This document shows positions 8,710-17,604 of a DNA stretch of 64,000 bases, piece by piece. The notes under the pieces are model-generated. The model was not told where the DNA came from and did not search any database. It worked only from the letters and a program-made list of their open reading frames with translations. This DNA is from an uncultured Oscillibacter sp. (GTDB taxonomy: Bacteria > Bacillota > Clostridia > Oscillospirales > Oscillospiraceae). Location: positions 73,638 to 137,637 of the forward strand of contig CAJTMG010000004.1 of the NCBI GenBank assembly GCA_910577405.1, written 5' to 3'. Each line of letters opens with the position of its first letter. Positions within the stretch are counted from its first letter, which is position 1. The position numbers and the translations under genes were made by a program.

Positions 8710-9969
8710 TCATTCAGCCCGCAATGCTTCCACAGGCTGGAGGTTCGACGCCTTGACCGCAGGGTAACAGCCGAAGATAATCCCCAGCATCACCGAAAGC
8801 CCGAACGCCCCCGCTGTCACCGTCACCGAAGGATAGATGGTCATTTTGAAAAGCAGTCCTCCCAGCAGCAGACAGCCGCCGGTACCCAGCAGAATCCCGA
8901 TCACGCCGCCGATTCCGCAGAGCATGGCCGCTTCTATCAGGAATTGGGTAACGATGCTGCTCCGCTGTGCGCCGATGGCCCGACGGATGCCGATTTCCCG
9001 GGTACGCTCCGTCACCGTCACCAGCATGATGTTCATGATTCCGATGCCGCCCACCATCAGAGAAATGGCCGCAACGCCCGCCAGAACGCCGCCGATCATA
9101 CCCAAGGTTTCGTTCATGTAGTCCATACCCTGATTTGCCGCCTGGACCCAGAACTGATTCGTATTCTGATCAACCAGGCCCTTGAGGAAGCCGTTCAGAC
9201 GGGAAATGACCTCCTCCATATCCTCCGTCCTCTTGGTCACAACGGTAAAACTGGTTCCCTGGTCGCCGCCCAGAACCCGCTTCACGGTATAGGGCGTCAG
9301 AACGAAATTGTCAATACTGCTGGAACTCCCCTCGCTGAGCCGGGACGCGTACACGCCCACGACCTCGAATTTCAGGCCGTTGAGCTTGACGGTCTTCCCC
9401 ACCGGATTGGCGGAACCAAAAAAGGTCTTCGCCGCCTGACTGCCCAGAACCACTACCTGATTATAATTCTTCACATCCAGCGCCGCCAGGTCCCGGCCTT
9501 TGGCGAGAATCAAGTTGTTGCAGATGCTGTACTGGTCGCTGCCGTAATAGAAATCCGGCGGGCCGCTGATGAGGTTCCAATTGTCATCATATTCCCGTTC
9601 CATATTTTCGCTGTTTTTGGTTCCGTAGATCATCGTCGCGTTGAACCGGCTTTCCGGCGTCACGCCTGCCACCAGATCTTTCATGCCATTGCAATAGTTG
9701 TAGATATCGGGGAAATAGTCCTTGCCCATGCTGATCTCGTTGCCGTTCTCGTCCACGCTCCATACAAAGCTGTAGACCTCGACGGTGATGCGGTTAGTTC
9801 CCATCGCCTCAAACTGCTCCATCATCTTGTCCGCGTAACCGGAGATGGCGGAGACGATGGTCATCACGGACGCGATGCCGATAATAATGCCCAGCATGGT
9901 CAGGACCGCCCGGCCCTTCTTGCCCCAGATGGACTTCCAAGCCATTTTGAATGCCTGCCGGATATTCAA
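8710..9969 (-). CDS. MacB/FtsX-type ABC transporter permease
   Basis: 419-aa permease of the MacB/LolC/FtsX superfamily. There is one N-terminal membrane segment (LTMLGIIIGIASVMTIVSAI), a large extracytoplasmic domain (about residues 45-290), then three C-terminal membrane segments. The second of these leads into the conserved cytoplasmic VTERTREIGIRRAIGA. The start is a TTG whose last bases overlap the TGA of the ATPase gene (TTGA), typical of coupled translation. Family members export antimicrobials, lipids or peptides with a partner ATPase; the substrate here is unknown. Confidence 0.92.
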   Translation of the reverse strand: MNIRQAFKMAWKSIWGKKGRAVLTMLGIIIGIASVMTIVSAISGYADKMMEQFEAMGTNRITVEVYSFVWSVDENGNEISMGKDYFPDIYNYCNGMKDLVAGVTPESRFNATMIYGTKNSENMEREYDDNWNLISGPPDFYYGSDQYSICNNLILAKGRDLAALDVKNYNQVVVLGSQAAKTFFGSANPVGKTVKLNGLKFEVVGVYASRLSEGSSSSIDNFVLTPYTVKRVLGGDQGTSFTVVTKRTEDMEEVISRLNGFLKGLVDQNTNQFWVQAANQGMDYMNETLGMIGGVLAGVAAISLMVGGIGIMNIMLVTVTERTREIGIRRAIGAQRSSIVTQFLIEAAMLCGIGGVIGILLGTGGCLLLGGLLFKMTIYPSVTVTAGAFGLSVMLGIIFGCYPAVKASNLQPVEALRAE

Positions 9970-10667
9970 TACCAGTCCACCTCCTGCACTTTGTCCTCTA
10001 CGATCCTGCCGTCGGTCAGCCTTACGCAGCGACGTGCCGTGGCCGCAATCCCGTTGTCGTGGGTAATCAGAATGACGGTGGTTCCCTCCCGGTTGAGCTG
10101 CTGCAAGAATTCCAGCACTTCGTGCCCGGTCCGGGAATCCAGCGCGCCGGTAGGTTCATCGGCCATAATAATCGGCGGTTTTGTGGCGATGGCCCGGGCG
10201 ATGGCGACGCGCTGCTGCTGGCCGCCGGACATTTCCGTGGGCTTATGCTTGATTCTCGCCGAAAGCCCTACCCGGTCCAGGGCTTCCAGGGCCATGTCAC
10301 GGCGGTCGTCGAAATTCACGCCCTGGTAAATCAGCGGAAGCTCTACATTCTCCAGCACCGTCAGGGTCTGAATCAGATTGTACTGCTGGAAGATAAAGCC
10401 GATTTCCCGATTCCGGATGCGGCTGAGTTCCTTGTCCGAAAGGTCCCGCACATCGGTACCCTCCAGATAGTAGTCCCCGCGGGTAGGGATATCCAGACAG
10501 CCCAGGACGTTCATCATGGTGGATTTGCCCGAGCCGGACTGCCCCACAATGGCCACGAACTCACCCTTATGTATGGTCAGAGATACGCCGTCCAGGGCCC
10601 GGACCTCGCTTTCCAGGCCCTCGCTGTAGATTTTGTAGACGTTCCGCAGTTCAACTAACTTCGCCAT
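9966..10667 (-). CDS. MacB/LolD-type ABC transporter ATPase
   Basis: 233-aa ATPase. Walker A is GQSGSGKST, the signature is MSGGQQQRVAIARA, and Walker B is IIMADEPTGALDSRTG with the H-loop VILITHDN. Length and sequence fit the MacB/LolD family that pairs with FtsX-like permeases. The chosen start (MAKLVELRNVYKIY) lies 4 bases after the stop of the adaptor gene. The three genes form a tightly packed operon. Confidence 0.95.
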   Translation of the reverse strand: MAKLVELRNVYKIYSEGLESEVRALDGVSLTIHKGEFVAIVGQSGSGKSTMMNVLGCLDIPTRGDYYLEGTDVRDLSDKELSRIRNREIGFIFQQYNLIQTLTVLENVELPLIYQGVNFDDRRDMALEALDRVGLSARIKHKPTEMSGGQQQRVAIARAIATKPPIIMADEPTGALDSRTGHEVLEFLQQLNREGTTVILITHDNGIAATARRCVRLTDGRIVEDKVQEVDWY

Positions 10668-10671
10668 AGCC

Positions 10672-12414
10672 TTAACCCCAGGAATTGGACATCTGCATCT
10701 GCGTAAAGACGACCATGCCCTCTTCCACGCCGGAGCGGATCTCCACATTATAGTTATCAGAAATGCCGATTTCCACTTCTATGGGGTAATAGCCTTCGGG
10801 AATCTCCTCGTCGGCAATTACGCCCTCCACCATGTTCTCCGGCTCCGTGTCGCTTTGGACGTAGACCACTTGCAGACTGTCGCCCTCCTCCGTGGACACC
10901 GTGCGCACGCTCTGAAGAGGCAGCAGCAGGCAGTTGTCATTCTGGCTGGCGGTGATATTATAATCAACGTAGCTGTTCACCTGGAACGTCCCCTCGGTAT
11001 TGTCCAGGGCAATGGTCATAGGATAGGTTGCCACGCCGTTGTTCACCGTGCTGGACAGGCTGACAGTATCCACCGTACCCATGCCCATGGCTTCATCCCA
11101 CTGATTCAGGTCCACCGGCATTCCGGCCTTCACATAGCTCACGTTCCGCTCGTCCACTGTAGCGTTGACAATCAGTTGGCTTGTGTCGGCGATGGTGAGG
11201 ATTGCGGTACTGGCCACCACCTCGTCGCCGGGCTTGGCGGTCAGGCCGATGACGGTGCCGTCAATCGTCGCCGACGGACTGCACGCGGCCAGATTCTTTT
11301 GGGCGGTTTCCAATGTCTCCTGAGTCTGGGCCAGCGATTCCTGCGCCGAAAGCATTTCCTGCTGGAGTTCGGTGATTTCCGACTCGCTGTCCTCGCCGTC
11401 AATACGAACCAGAACTTGTCCCTCAGTGACCTGCAAGTAATCTACCAAATCGCTGGAAATGACTTTGCCGCTGATTTCCGCTTTCAGATCGCCAGTGCGG
11501 TAATACTCCAGCTTCCCCGGCTCATAGGGATAGACCGTCTCGCCGTTTGCGGTCACTGTCGCCGACGCCGCCATTTCCGCGCTCAAGGCCCCCTGGTTGT
11601 CCACAAGGATATCAGCGGAATAGAGCTTGGTTCCCTCGGGGGTAATCCGGCTGACCATATGGACGGCCTCCACCGTGCCGGGAATGGAACTCATCAGGGA
11701 CGGGATAGACACATCTACGGTCTGTCCCACGTAAAGCGCGCCTTCGTATGCGTAGCTGTAATACTGTGTCAGCCGGAGCCGGGTGTCGTCCGCCAGCACG
11801 GCAACCTTGTCCCCAGCGCTGATGGTATCGCCGGGGTTCAGCGTCACGGCTTCCAGCAGCTTTCCTGAATAGCCCGCCTTCAGATTCAGCCCTTCCAGCT
11901 TCTTCCGCAGGTCCGCAATCTGCTTTTCGTAATTCTGCACGCTCTTCTGGGCGCTCTCCACTTCCTTCCGGGCCTTGTCCACGGCGGTGCGGGCGTCCTC
12001 CGAGTCAATCACGAACAGCGGCGTGCCTGCCGTTACCTGATCGCCTTCACTGACCAGCACCTGCGTGATGGTCCCCGCGATGGGAGCTGAGAAGGACTCG
12101 CTGTTTTTGGCCTTCGTTATGCCGCTGCCCTCCACCGTGGAGGTGATGGAGCCGTAGCCTACCGTGTCAGTGATGGCTTCCGACTGCATTTCGTTTTCGC
12201 CGCCCATGAAGTGCTTCACTCCGTAAGCGCCTCCGCCCAGAAGCGCCAGCAGAATGATCAGTCGGATAATACGCCGTCTGGCTTTCCGGGAAAGCTTCTT
12301 CCGCTTCTTCGGCGGTTCTTCCGTTCCTCCACCGAAAGGCGCCGGTGCAGTCTTCGGCTCTGTATCCGCTTCTGGGACCGTCAAAGTCTTCTCCTGATCC
12401 TTTACGTCTGCCAT
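10672..12414 (-). CDS. MacA-like membrane fusion (adaptor) protein
   Basis: 580-aa periplasmic-adaptor-type protein. The start is the ATG preceded by AAGGAG. Domains in order: a charged N-terminus, one membrane segment at about residues 48-64, a split biotinyl-lipoyl domain with two coiled-coil stretches (VDKARKEVESAQKSVQNYEKQ and the EITELQQEMLSAQESLAQTQ region), then HlyD-type beta-barrel domains. In Gram-positive bacteria such adaptors sit outside the membrane beside a MacB-like permease. It is the first gene of the three-gene exporter operon and is longer than usual because of what looks like a doubled lipoyl/coiled-coil part. Confidence 0.9.
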   Translation of the reverse strand: MADVKDQEKTLTVPEADTEPKTAPAPFGGGTEEPPKKRKKLSRKARRRIIRLIILLALLGGGAYGVKHFMGGENEMQSEAITDTVGYGSITSTVEGSGITKAKNSESFSAPIAGTITQVLVSEGDQVTAGTPLFVIDSEDARTAVDKARKEVESAQKSVQNYEKQIADLRKKLEGLNLKAGYSGKLLEAVTLNPGDTISAGDKVAVLADDTRLRLTQYYSYAYEGALYVGQTVDVSIPSLMSSIPGTVEAVHMVSRITPEGTKLYSADILVDNQGALSAEMAASATVTANGETVYPYEPGKLEYYRTGDLKAEISGKVISSDLVDYLQVTEGQVLVRIDGEDSESEITELQQEMLSAQESLAQTQETLETAQKNLAACSPSATIDGTVIGLTAKPGDEVVASTAILTIADTSQLIVNATVDERNVSYVKAGMPVDLNQWDEAMGMGTVDTVSLSSTVNNGVATYPMTIALDNTEGTFQVNSYVDYNITASQNDNCLLLPLQSVRTVSTEEGDSLQVVYVQSDTEPENMVEGVIADEEIPEGYYPIEVEIGISDNYNVEIRSGVEEGMVVFTQMQMSNSWG

Positions 12415-12446
12415 ATGATTTCTCCTTCGATCGGCTGGATTTTGCA

Positions 12447-12488
12447 AACTGTACTGCTTATACTAGAACAGTTCATCTCAGAAAACAA
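12447..12488 (-). promoter_or_regulatory. Promoter with dyad operator for the exporter operon
   Basis: On the minus strand: TTGTTT (12488-12483), 17-base spacer, TAGTAT (12465-12460). The inverted repeat AACTGT...ACAGTT (12473-12468 and 12452-12447, read on minus) brackets the -10 box, so a repressor or activator could bind there. The rest of the upstream gap (about 12489-12683) shows nothing else I can support. Confidence 0.45.
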
Positions 12489-12683
12489 CAACAAAACGGT
12501 AACAATTTGCCAATACCTCTACATTATTTTAGACGATACAGACACTGGGAAAGTTTCAGTTTTTTTCTATCCCGGCGGAAAGTCCCGCTGTATCAGAAGG
12601 ACCAACAATTCTTTCCTGTCCGAAAGCAAAAACTTTGTTGATTCCGACAAAAATCTTCAAGCGCATTTTAGCCATCCAGTCCC

Positions 12684-12716
12684 AAAAAAGGACCGCCCCG
12701 TTTACTGGAGCGGCCC
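12684..12716 (-). terminator. Intrinsic terminator after the TRAP permease gene
   Basis: A 10-bp GC-rich stem (12690-12699 with 12707-12716) followed on the minus strand by TTTTTT. It lies 10 bases past the stop codon of the TRAP permease gene. Confidence 0.85.
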
Positions 12717-12725
12717 GTCTCAAAA

Positions 12726-14753
12726 TCAGGCGCGTTTGGATTTGCTGTACTGGAGGAGCACAACGCCCAGAACCAGAACCAGTCCCACCACATCGCTGGC
12801 AGGGTCTGGGAACATCATGGCCAGGCCGCCTACCACCAGCGCCAGCCGCATAATGGCCGGAACAGGCCGGAAGAGGGTGCCGTTGAGCGCGACGGCGATG
12901 CCGAACAGTCCTGCCAGAGAAGTCACGACAATCTGCGCCACCTGGAGGACCGAGGTTTCTACCAACAGCATGGCCGGGTTGAAGGCAAAGATATAGGGCA
13001 CGATAAATGCCGCAATGGCCAGCTTTGTCGCGTTGACGCCGGTCTTCATGGGGTTGGACTTTGCGATAGCGCTGCCTGCGTACGCCGCCAATGCCACCGG
13101 AGGCGTGATATCCGCAACAATGCCAAAATAGAATACAAAGAAGTGTGCCGGAACCTTGCCGATGCCAAGCTGAATCAGAATCGGCGCGCAGGTAGAAGCC
13201 ATAATGCAGTAATTGGCCGTTGTCGGCACGCCCATACCCAGAACGATGCAGCAAATCATTGTCAGGAAGAGGGCGATAAACAGGGACAGCGCCGGAATGG
13301 GAATCAAACTGCTGATATTCACCACCGCGCTCACCAGCTTGGAAGCAAGACCCGTAACGGTGATGCAGCCCGCTACCATACCCGCCATAGCGCAGGCCAC
13401 GGCTACGGTAATGCAGCCCCGCCCGCCGGCTTCCAGGGAATTCAGGATCATGGAGCCCACGTTCTTCACGCCCTGCCTGGCCGCGTTTTTCCCGTGGAGC
13501 AGATGGCAGTCCCAGAAAATCCCGGGCAGGCTCACCAAAACCGCCAGCACAATCGCAATGGACGCCGAGAACTGGAGGGTCCGGGTATTGGTGGACACCA
13601 GCCAGACCAGCGCCACCAGCGGCAAAAGCAGATAGATGCTCCGGGCCAGAATCCGGAACTTCGGCAGCTGCTCACGGGGAATCCCCTGCAGGCCCAAACG
13701 CTTGGCCTCCAGATGCACCGACAGGAAAATGCCCGTAAAGTACAGCAGCGCGGGCAGAATCGCTTTCATCGCCACCGTCGCATAGGACACATCCATATAC
13801 TGCGCCATCAGGAACGCGGCCGCGCCCATAATCGGCGGCATAATCTGACCTCCCGTAGACGCTGCGGCTTCCACGGCGGCGGCAAACTCACCCTGATAGC
13901 CTGTCTTCTTCATCATCGGGATGGTCACGGAGCCTGTGGTCACGGTATTGCCTACAGAAGAGCCGGAGACCATACCGCAGAGGGCAGAGGAAATCACGGC
14001 CACTTTAGCCGGCCCGCCGGAGGAACTGCCCGCGACGGAGTTCGCCAGATCAATAAAGAAACTGGAAATACCGGTACGCTCCAGAAACGCGCCGAAAATG
14101 ATAAAGACCGCAATGAATTTCGCGCAGACCTGCACCGGAGTCGACATCACGCCGGAGGTGCCGTAGAACAGCGTATAGACCACCCGGGCCAGATTCTGTC
14201 CGCTGGCGAAGGTGTAGACCAGCAGCACGCCCACAACGCAGAGAATCGGCAGGCCCACGCAGCGCCGGCACAGCTCCGCAAGACACAGCACGCCTACAAT
14301 ACCGATCAGCAGATAGAACCAGGCTCCGTCCACCGCGCTGTCGCTGGATGGGTTGATCTTTGACGCGCTGGTTATCACCTGTACCAAAGACGAAAATTTC
14401 ACACAGTAATAAAAGAACGACCCCGCCCCCAGACACATCAGAACCACGTCGTACCAGGGCATGGAGTTGGGTCTCACATGGTCCTTTCGAGCGGGATAGG
14501 TCAGGTAGCCCATAATATTGATCAGGCCCAGGAACGCTGTCAGCCGGACGGGCAGATCCCAGGTGCAGCGCAGCGTGGACCAGATGCAGTACAGGGAAAA
14601 GAGGGCCATGACCACCCGGACGACCTGTTTTGGCTTTCCCTCCCAGATGCGGGTAGCCGATTCCCGGTCGTACTTCCGCATGACTTCATTCATTTCCTCC
14701 GCTGTGCCGACATCCACCTCGTCAGCCAGCCTCTTTTTCTTCTCTTCACTCAT
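12726..14753 (-). CDS. TRAP transporter fused permease (DctQ-DctM type, TAXI class)
   Basis: 675-aa polytopic membrane protein, with the small Q-like and large M-like TRAP subunits fused. An N-terminal hydrophilic stretch is followed by about 16-18 hydrophobic segments. The M-domain signatures GMVSGSSVGNTVTTGSVTIPMMKKTGY and IVLGMGVPTTANYCIMAS are clear. Such permeases use a Na+ or H+ gradient to take up organic acids with a TAXI binding protein, encoded just upstream here. The start is the ATG after AAGGAGG. Confidence 0.95.
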   Translation of the reverse strand: MSEEKKKRLADEVDVGTAEEMNEVMRKYDRESATRIWEGKPKQVVRVVMALFSLYCIWSTLRCTWDLPVRLTAFLGLINIMGYLTYPARKDHVRPNSMPWYDVVLMCLGAGSFFYYCVKFSSLVQVITSASKINPSSDSAVDGAWFYLLIGIVGVLCLAELCRRCVGLPILCVVGVLLVYTFASGQNLARVVYTLFYGTSGVMSTPVQVCAKFIAVFIIFGAFLERTGISSFFIDLANSVAGSSSGGPAKVAVISSALCGMVSGSSVGNTVTTGSVTIPMMKKTGYQGEFAAAVEAAASTGGQIMPPIMGAAAFLMAQYMDVSYATVAMKAILPALLYFTGIFLSVHLEAKRLGLQGIPREQLPKFRILARSIYLLLPLVALVWLVSTNTRTLQFSASIAIVLAVLVSLPGIFWDCHLLHGKNAARQGVKNVGSMILNSLEAGGRGCITVAVACAMAGMVAGCITVTGLASKLVSAVVNISSLIPIPALSLFIALFLTMICCIVLGMGVPTTANYCIMASTCAPILIQLGIGKVPAHFFVFYFGIVADITPPVALAAYAGSAIAKSNPMKTGVNATKLAIAAFIVPYIFAFNPAMLLVETSVLQVAQIVVTSLAGLFGIAVALNGTLFRPVPAIMRLALVVGGLAMMFPDPASDVVGLVLVLGVVLLQYSKSKRA

Positions 14754-14791
14754 TGGCGGCGCCTCCTTTTCTATAAAATCCTTCAAATTCT

Positions 14792-14861
14792 ACAAAAACC
14801 GTACCCTTGCCGTATTGAAGGGGCGGCCTTTTCCATCGCCGCCCTTTCAACACGGCAAGGG
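14792..14861 (-). terminator. Long hairpin between the TAXI and TRAP permease genes (attenuator or partial terminator)
   Basis: Nearly perfect 24-bp arms (14804-14827 and 14838-14861) with a 10-base loop, followed on the minus strand by GGTTTTTGT. Because it lies inside the operon, it probably lets the binding protein be made in excess over the permease, or protects the 3' end of its mRNA. Confidence 0.75.
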
Positions 14862-14909
14862 CCGCCTGCGCGACCCTCACCGGTAACTTCTATTGGGAAA
14901 TCCTCCCGC

Positions 14910-15953
14910 TTAGTACGTCCCGGCAGGGATGGTGTAAGCGCTGTAGTAGGGAGAGGACTCCAGCAGTGCGTTTGTATGCTCATCGTCCAGGCTCACCAGA
15001 TACACAGGGCCGCTGGTGGCCAGGTCGACAATGGCAGTGGTGGGCGCGCCAGCCACGATGAAAGCCGCGTCGATCTTCTTGTCCTTCAGGCTCTCCGCGC
15101 TGTCGCCGAAGTCCTGGTACACGGGGCTGATGCCGCTTTCAACATCGATGTCGTAAGCGCCCAGAACGTCAACGGCATTGAAGAACACGCCCGAACCCCG
15201 GTCGCCGACGGAAACCGTCTTGCCCGCAAGGTCCGCAACGGACTTGATATCAGGATTGGTGGTAACAAGCTGAACCTGCTCCATATACAGAGCGGCCACT
15301 ACAGAGAAGCCTTCAACAGGGGCGTCAAAGAGCCGCTCACCGTTGTAGGCATAGCTCATTACGTCGGACTGCACAAAGCCAAACTGGGTATCGCCCGCGG
15401 TCAGGTCCTCGATGTTGGCCTTGGAACCGCCGGAGGTAACGGCAGTCACAGACAGGTCCGAGTTATTGGTGACATAGCTGCTCAGCACGCCGCCGAAGGC
15501 ATAGTACGTGCCGGACTCGCCGCCGGTGCCGAAGGTCAGGGCCTTGGACTCGCCGGAGCCAGCGCCTTCCTTCACGGCCGCAACCTCAATCCCCTTTTCG
15601 GAGAAATACTTTGCCGCGCCGGGGTGATAGGGCACGGAGGTCATGGACGCCGCAAAATTCAGGTCCAGTTCGCCGCCCTTCGCGTGCTGTTCTGTGATGG
15701 TGTCGGTGTTCTCAAAGATGGTGCTGACAAAGGTGTACACATCATCCTCGGGCACGTCGTCCCGGGCAATGACCACAGCGCCTACGGCCACGGTATCGGT
15801 GTCCACGGCTTCTGCACCGCTGGAATCGCCGGTTTCGGTGGGAGCAGAGCTGTCATCGCCGGTTTCGGTGGGAGCAGAGCTGTCATCGCCGCCGCAAGCA
15901 GTCAGGGTGGCCATAAGTGCCAGAGCCATCAGGAGAGACAAGAGCTTCTTCAT
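14910..15953 (-). CDS. TAXI-family TRAP transporter solute-binding lipoprotein
   Basis: 347-aa binding protein. The start after GAGG gives a lipoprotein signal peptide with lipobox LTACGG, so it should be lipid-anchored outside the membrane. The linker after the Cys is Ser/Thr/Glu/Asp-rich and contains an exact duplication. The mature part starts as a typical TAXI domain: LTFGTGGESGTYYAFGG, then VTSGGSKANIEDL and DVMSYAYNG. TAXI proteins bind small organic acids such as glutamate or C4 acids; the ligand here is not predictable. It is followed by its fused permease. Confidence 0.94.
   Translation of the reverse strand: MKKLLSLLMALALMATLTACGGDDSSAPTETGDDSSAPTETGDSSGAEAVDTDTVAVGAVVIARDDVPEDDVYTFVSTIFENTDTITEQHAKGGELDLNFAASMTSVPYHPGAAKYFSEKGIEVAAVKEGAGSGESKALTFGTGGESGTYYAFGGVLSSYVTNNSDLSVTAVTSGGSKANIEDLTAGDTQFGFVQSDVMSYAYNGERLFDAPVEGFSVVAALYMEQVQLVTTNPDIKSVADLAGKTVSVGDRGSGVFFNAVDVLGAYDIDVESGISPVYQDFGDSAESLKDKKIDAAFIVAGAPTTAIVDLATSGPVYLVSLDDEHTNALLESSPYYSAYTIPAGTY
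15828..15887. repeat. Exact 30-bp tandem duplication in the lipoprotein linker
   Basis: 15828-15857 is repeated identically at 15858-15887. It encodes two copies of a ten-residue acidic linker unit (DDSSAPTETG) directly after the lipobox. The identity at DNA level points to a recent duplication. Confidence 0.95.
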
Positions 15954-16037
15954 CTGTAAATCCTCACTTCCTACAAATTTTCGCAAAATTCCAATGGAAA
16001 ATGCCCGAGGGGACCTCCCTCTTTTGGGCATACGCAT

Positions 16038-16066
16038 ATGATAACGCGATTTCCTTCATTTTTCAA
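16038..16066 (-). promoter_or_regulatory. Sigma-A-type promoter for the TAXI-TRAP operon
   Basis: Read on minus: TTGAAA (16066-16061), 17-base spacer, TATCAT (16043-16038), about 80 bases upstream of the lipoprotein start. Confidence 0.7.
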
Positions 16067-16175
16067 GAGCATTTTTGTACTCTTAACGATTTTTTTGCAA
16101 GATGCCGCCCTTTAACTTGCAAATCCTGTCTTTTTTGTGAATTATTTCCCATTCAGCCGCCGAAAAAGGGGCCGT

Positions 16176-16208
16176 ATAAAAAAACACCACCGCAAGCGCG
16201 GCAGTGTT
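16176..16208 (-). terminator. Intrinsic terminator after the CBS-domain gene
   Basis: An 11-bp stem with some G-U pairs (16183-16193 with 16198-16208), followed on minus by a run of seven T. It lies 25 bases past the CBS gene stop. Confidence 0.8.
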
Positions 16209-16232
16209 TCGGCGTACGGGAGGCGTTTCTGC

Positions 16233-16655
16233 TCAGACAATCCTCCTCAGGGTTTCGGGCTTCTGATTGGACAGGCGGCTGATAATTTCCCGCCGGGTCA
16301 CCAGTCCTATGAAGCTGTTGTAGTCGTCCACCACGGGGATAAAATTCTGATTCATGGCGCTGTTCAGCAATTCTTCCACGGAGACAGTGATCGGCACGGG
16401 CGGGTAGCTCCCCGGCTGAAGAACATCCTGAATCTGGACGTGCTCCAAGTCCTTCATATCCAGGGTATCCATTGCCAGAATCTGCCAGAGGAAATCCCCC
16501 TCGCTGATGGTTCCCAGATAACACCCCTCTCTGTCGATGACCGGAACGGCAGTATAGCCATGGTGCCGCATTTTCTCCAAGCCCTGCCGCAGGGAATTAT
16601 CCCCGTATAGATAAGCGACCCGCTGCTTCGGCTGCAACAAAAAAGCAATATTCAC
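16233..16655 (-). CDS. Two-CBS-domain protein
   Basis: 140-aa stand-alone CBS pair, with the first domain around YGDNSLRQGLEKMRHHGYTAVPVIDREG and the second around VEELLNSAMNQNFIPVVDDYNSFIGLVTRREII. CBS pairs (Bateman modules) usually sense adenine nucleotides and regulate a partner; none is fused here. The start is a GTG preceded by AGAGG. It is divergent from the Crp/Fnr-type regulator gene, with about 285 bases between them. Confidence 0.88.
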   Translation of the reverse strand: MNIAFLLQPKQRVAYLYGDNSLRQGLEKMRHHGYTAVPVIDREGCYLGTISEGDFLWQILAMDTLDMKDLEHVQIQDVLQPGSYPPVPITVSVEELLNSAMNQNFIPVVDDYNSFIGLVTRREIISRLSNQKPETLRRIV

Positions 16656-16870
16656 GTGTTCCTCTTTTCCGGGCCTGTAATTCTTGCCCTCATGGGAGTT
16701 GGAGCTTTTTAGCTTGTTCAGGTATCTCGGATATCTATAATATACAGGAGACGCCCAGGAAAATGATGAACAGTTTGTGAAATCTGCCCAGTTTTTTTCT
16801 TTCTTCCCGGAATGCCTTACCTCTCTAGGGCTTCCGCGAAAGGGAGACAGGCGGATTCCGTCAGCGGGTC

Positions 16871-16924
16871 TTTACAACGGTGGAAAAATCTGTTATGATA
16901 GAAAAGATTGTTGTATATGCAACA
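16871..16924 (+). promoter_or_regulatory. Promoter and palindromic operator of the Crp/Fnr-type gene
   Basis: TTTACA (16871-16876), 17-base spacer, TATGAT (16894-16899). Just downstream, at 16909-16924, lies the palindrome TGTTGTATATGCAACA. Placed over the start of the transcript, it could be an autoregulatory site for the Crp/Fnr protein encoded next, although its half-sites differ from the classic FNR TTGAT. Confidence 0.6.
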
Positions 16925-16941
16925 GAAAGGGGCCTTATCTG

Positions 16942-17604
16942 ATGAATGCGCAGCCATGCTTAGGGCCGCTGTTCCGGGATATCAGTGAGACGGACTGCAA
17001 GGAAATGCTGGAGTGTTTTCATGCGGTGCGGCGGCAGTTCCGGACGGACGAGCTGATTTACGATTTCTCCAGCGACGCGGTGGGGGTGCTGGAATGGGGC
17101 GAGGCGTCCCTGATCCGTCTGGACGAGGAAGGGGTGTCCACGGTGCTGGAGACTCTGGGTCCGGGAGGCGTCTTCGGGAAAACGCTGGCCTTTGCCGGGT
17201 CGCTGGACAGCTTGGAGGTGGTCTGCCGGGTCCCATGCTGCGTGCTGTTTATTGATTACGCCCATATCCTCAGCCGCTGTCAGAACGCCTGTCTGAGGCA
17301 CAGCGTCCTGGTGCAGAATATGCTGAGGCTGATGGCAGGCAAGGCCCAGGCCCTCTCGGAACGGGTGGACGTGCTCTCCCGACGCTCTATCCGGGAAAAG
17401 CTGCTCTGCTGTTTCCGTCAGCTTGCGCAGCGGGCCGGCGATTCCACCTTTACCCTGCCGTTCTCCCTCAGCACCCTGGCCGACTACATCGCCACCGACC
17501 GAAGCGCCATGATGCGGGAACTGAAACGGCTCCGGGAAGAGGGCGTCGTCCGTTCCACAGGCCGTCAGTTCACTCTCTGCGCGCCGAAGGAACAAGAGCG
17601 TTGA
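16942..17604 (+). CDS. Crp/Fnr family transcriptional regulator
   Basis: 220-aa regulator with an N-terminal cyclic-nucleotide-binding-type beta-barrel (about residues 15-125), a long dimerisation helix, and a C-terminal winged helix (TLADYIATDRSAMMRELKRLREEGVV). No N-terminal cluster of the four cysteines needed for an FNR iron-sulphur cluster is seen, so another signal is likely. The start follows AAAGGGG. The last codons and stop lie within the first copy of a 38-bp tandem repeat. Longer upstream frames have no ribosome binding site. Confidence 0.9.
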   Translation: MNAQPCLGPLFRDISETDCKEMLECFHAVRRQFRTDELIYDFSSDAVGVLEWGEASLIRLDEEGVSTVLETLGPGGVFGKTLAFAGSLDSLEVVCRVPCCVLFIDYAHILSRCQNACLRHSVLVQNMLRLMAGKAQALSERVDVLSRRSIREKLLCCFRQLAQRAGDSTFTLPFSLSTLADYIATDRSAMMRELKRLREEGVVRSTGRQFTLCAPKEQER

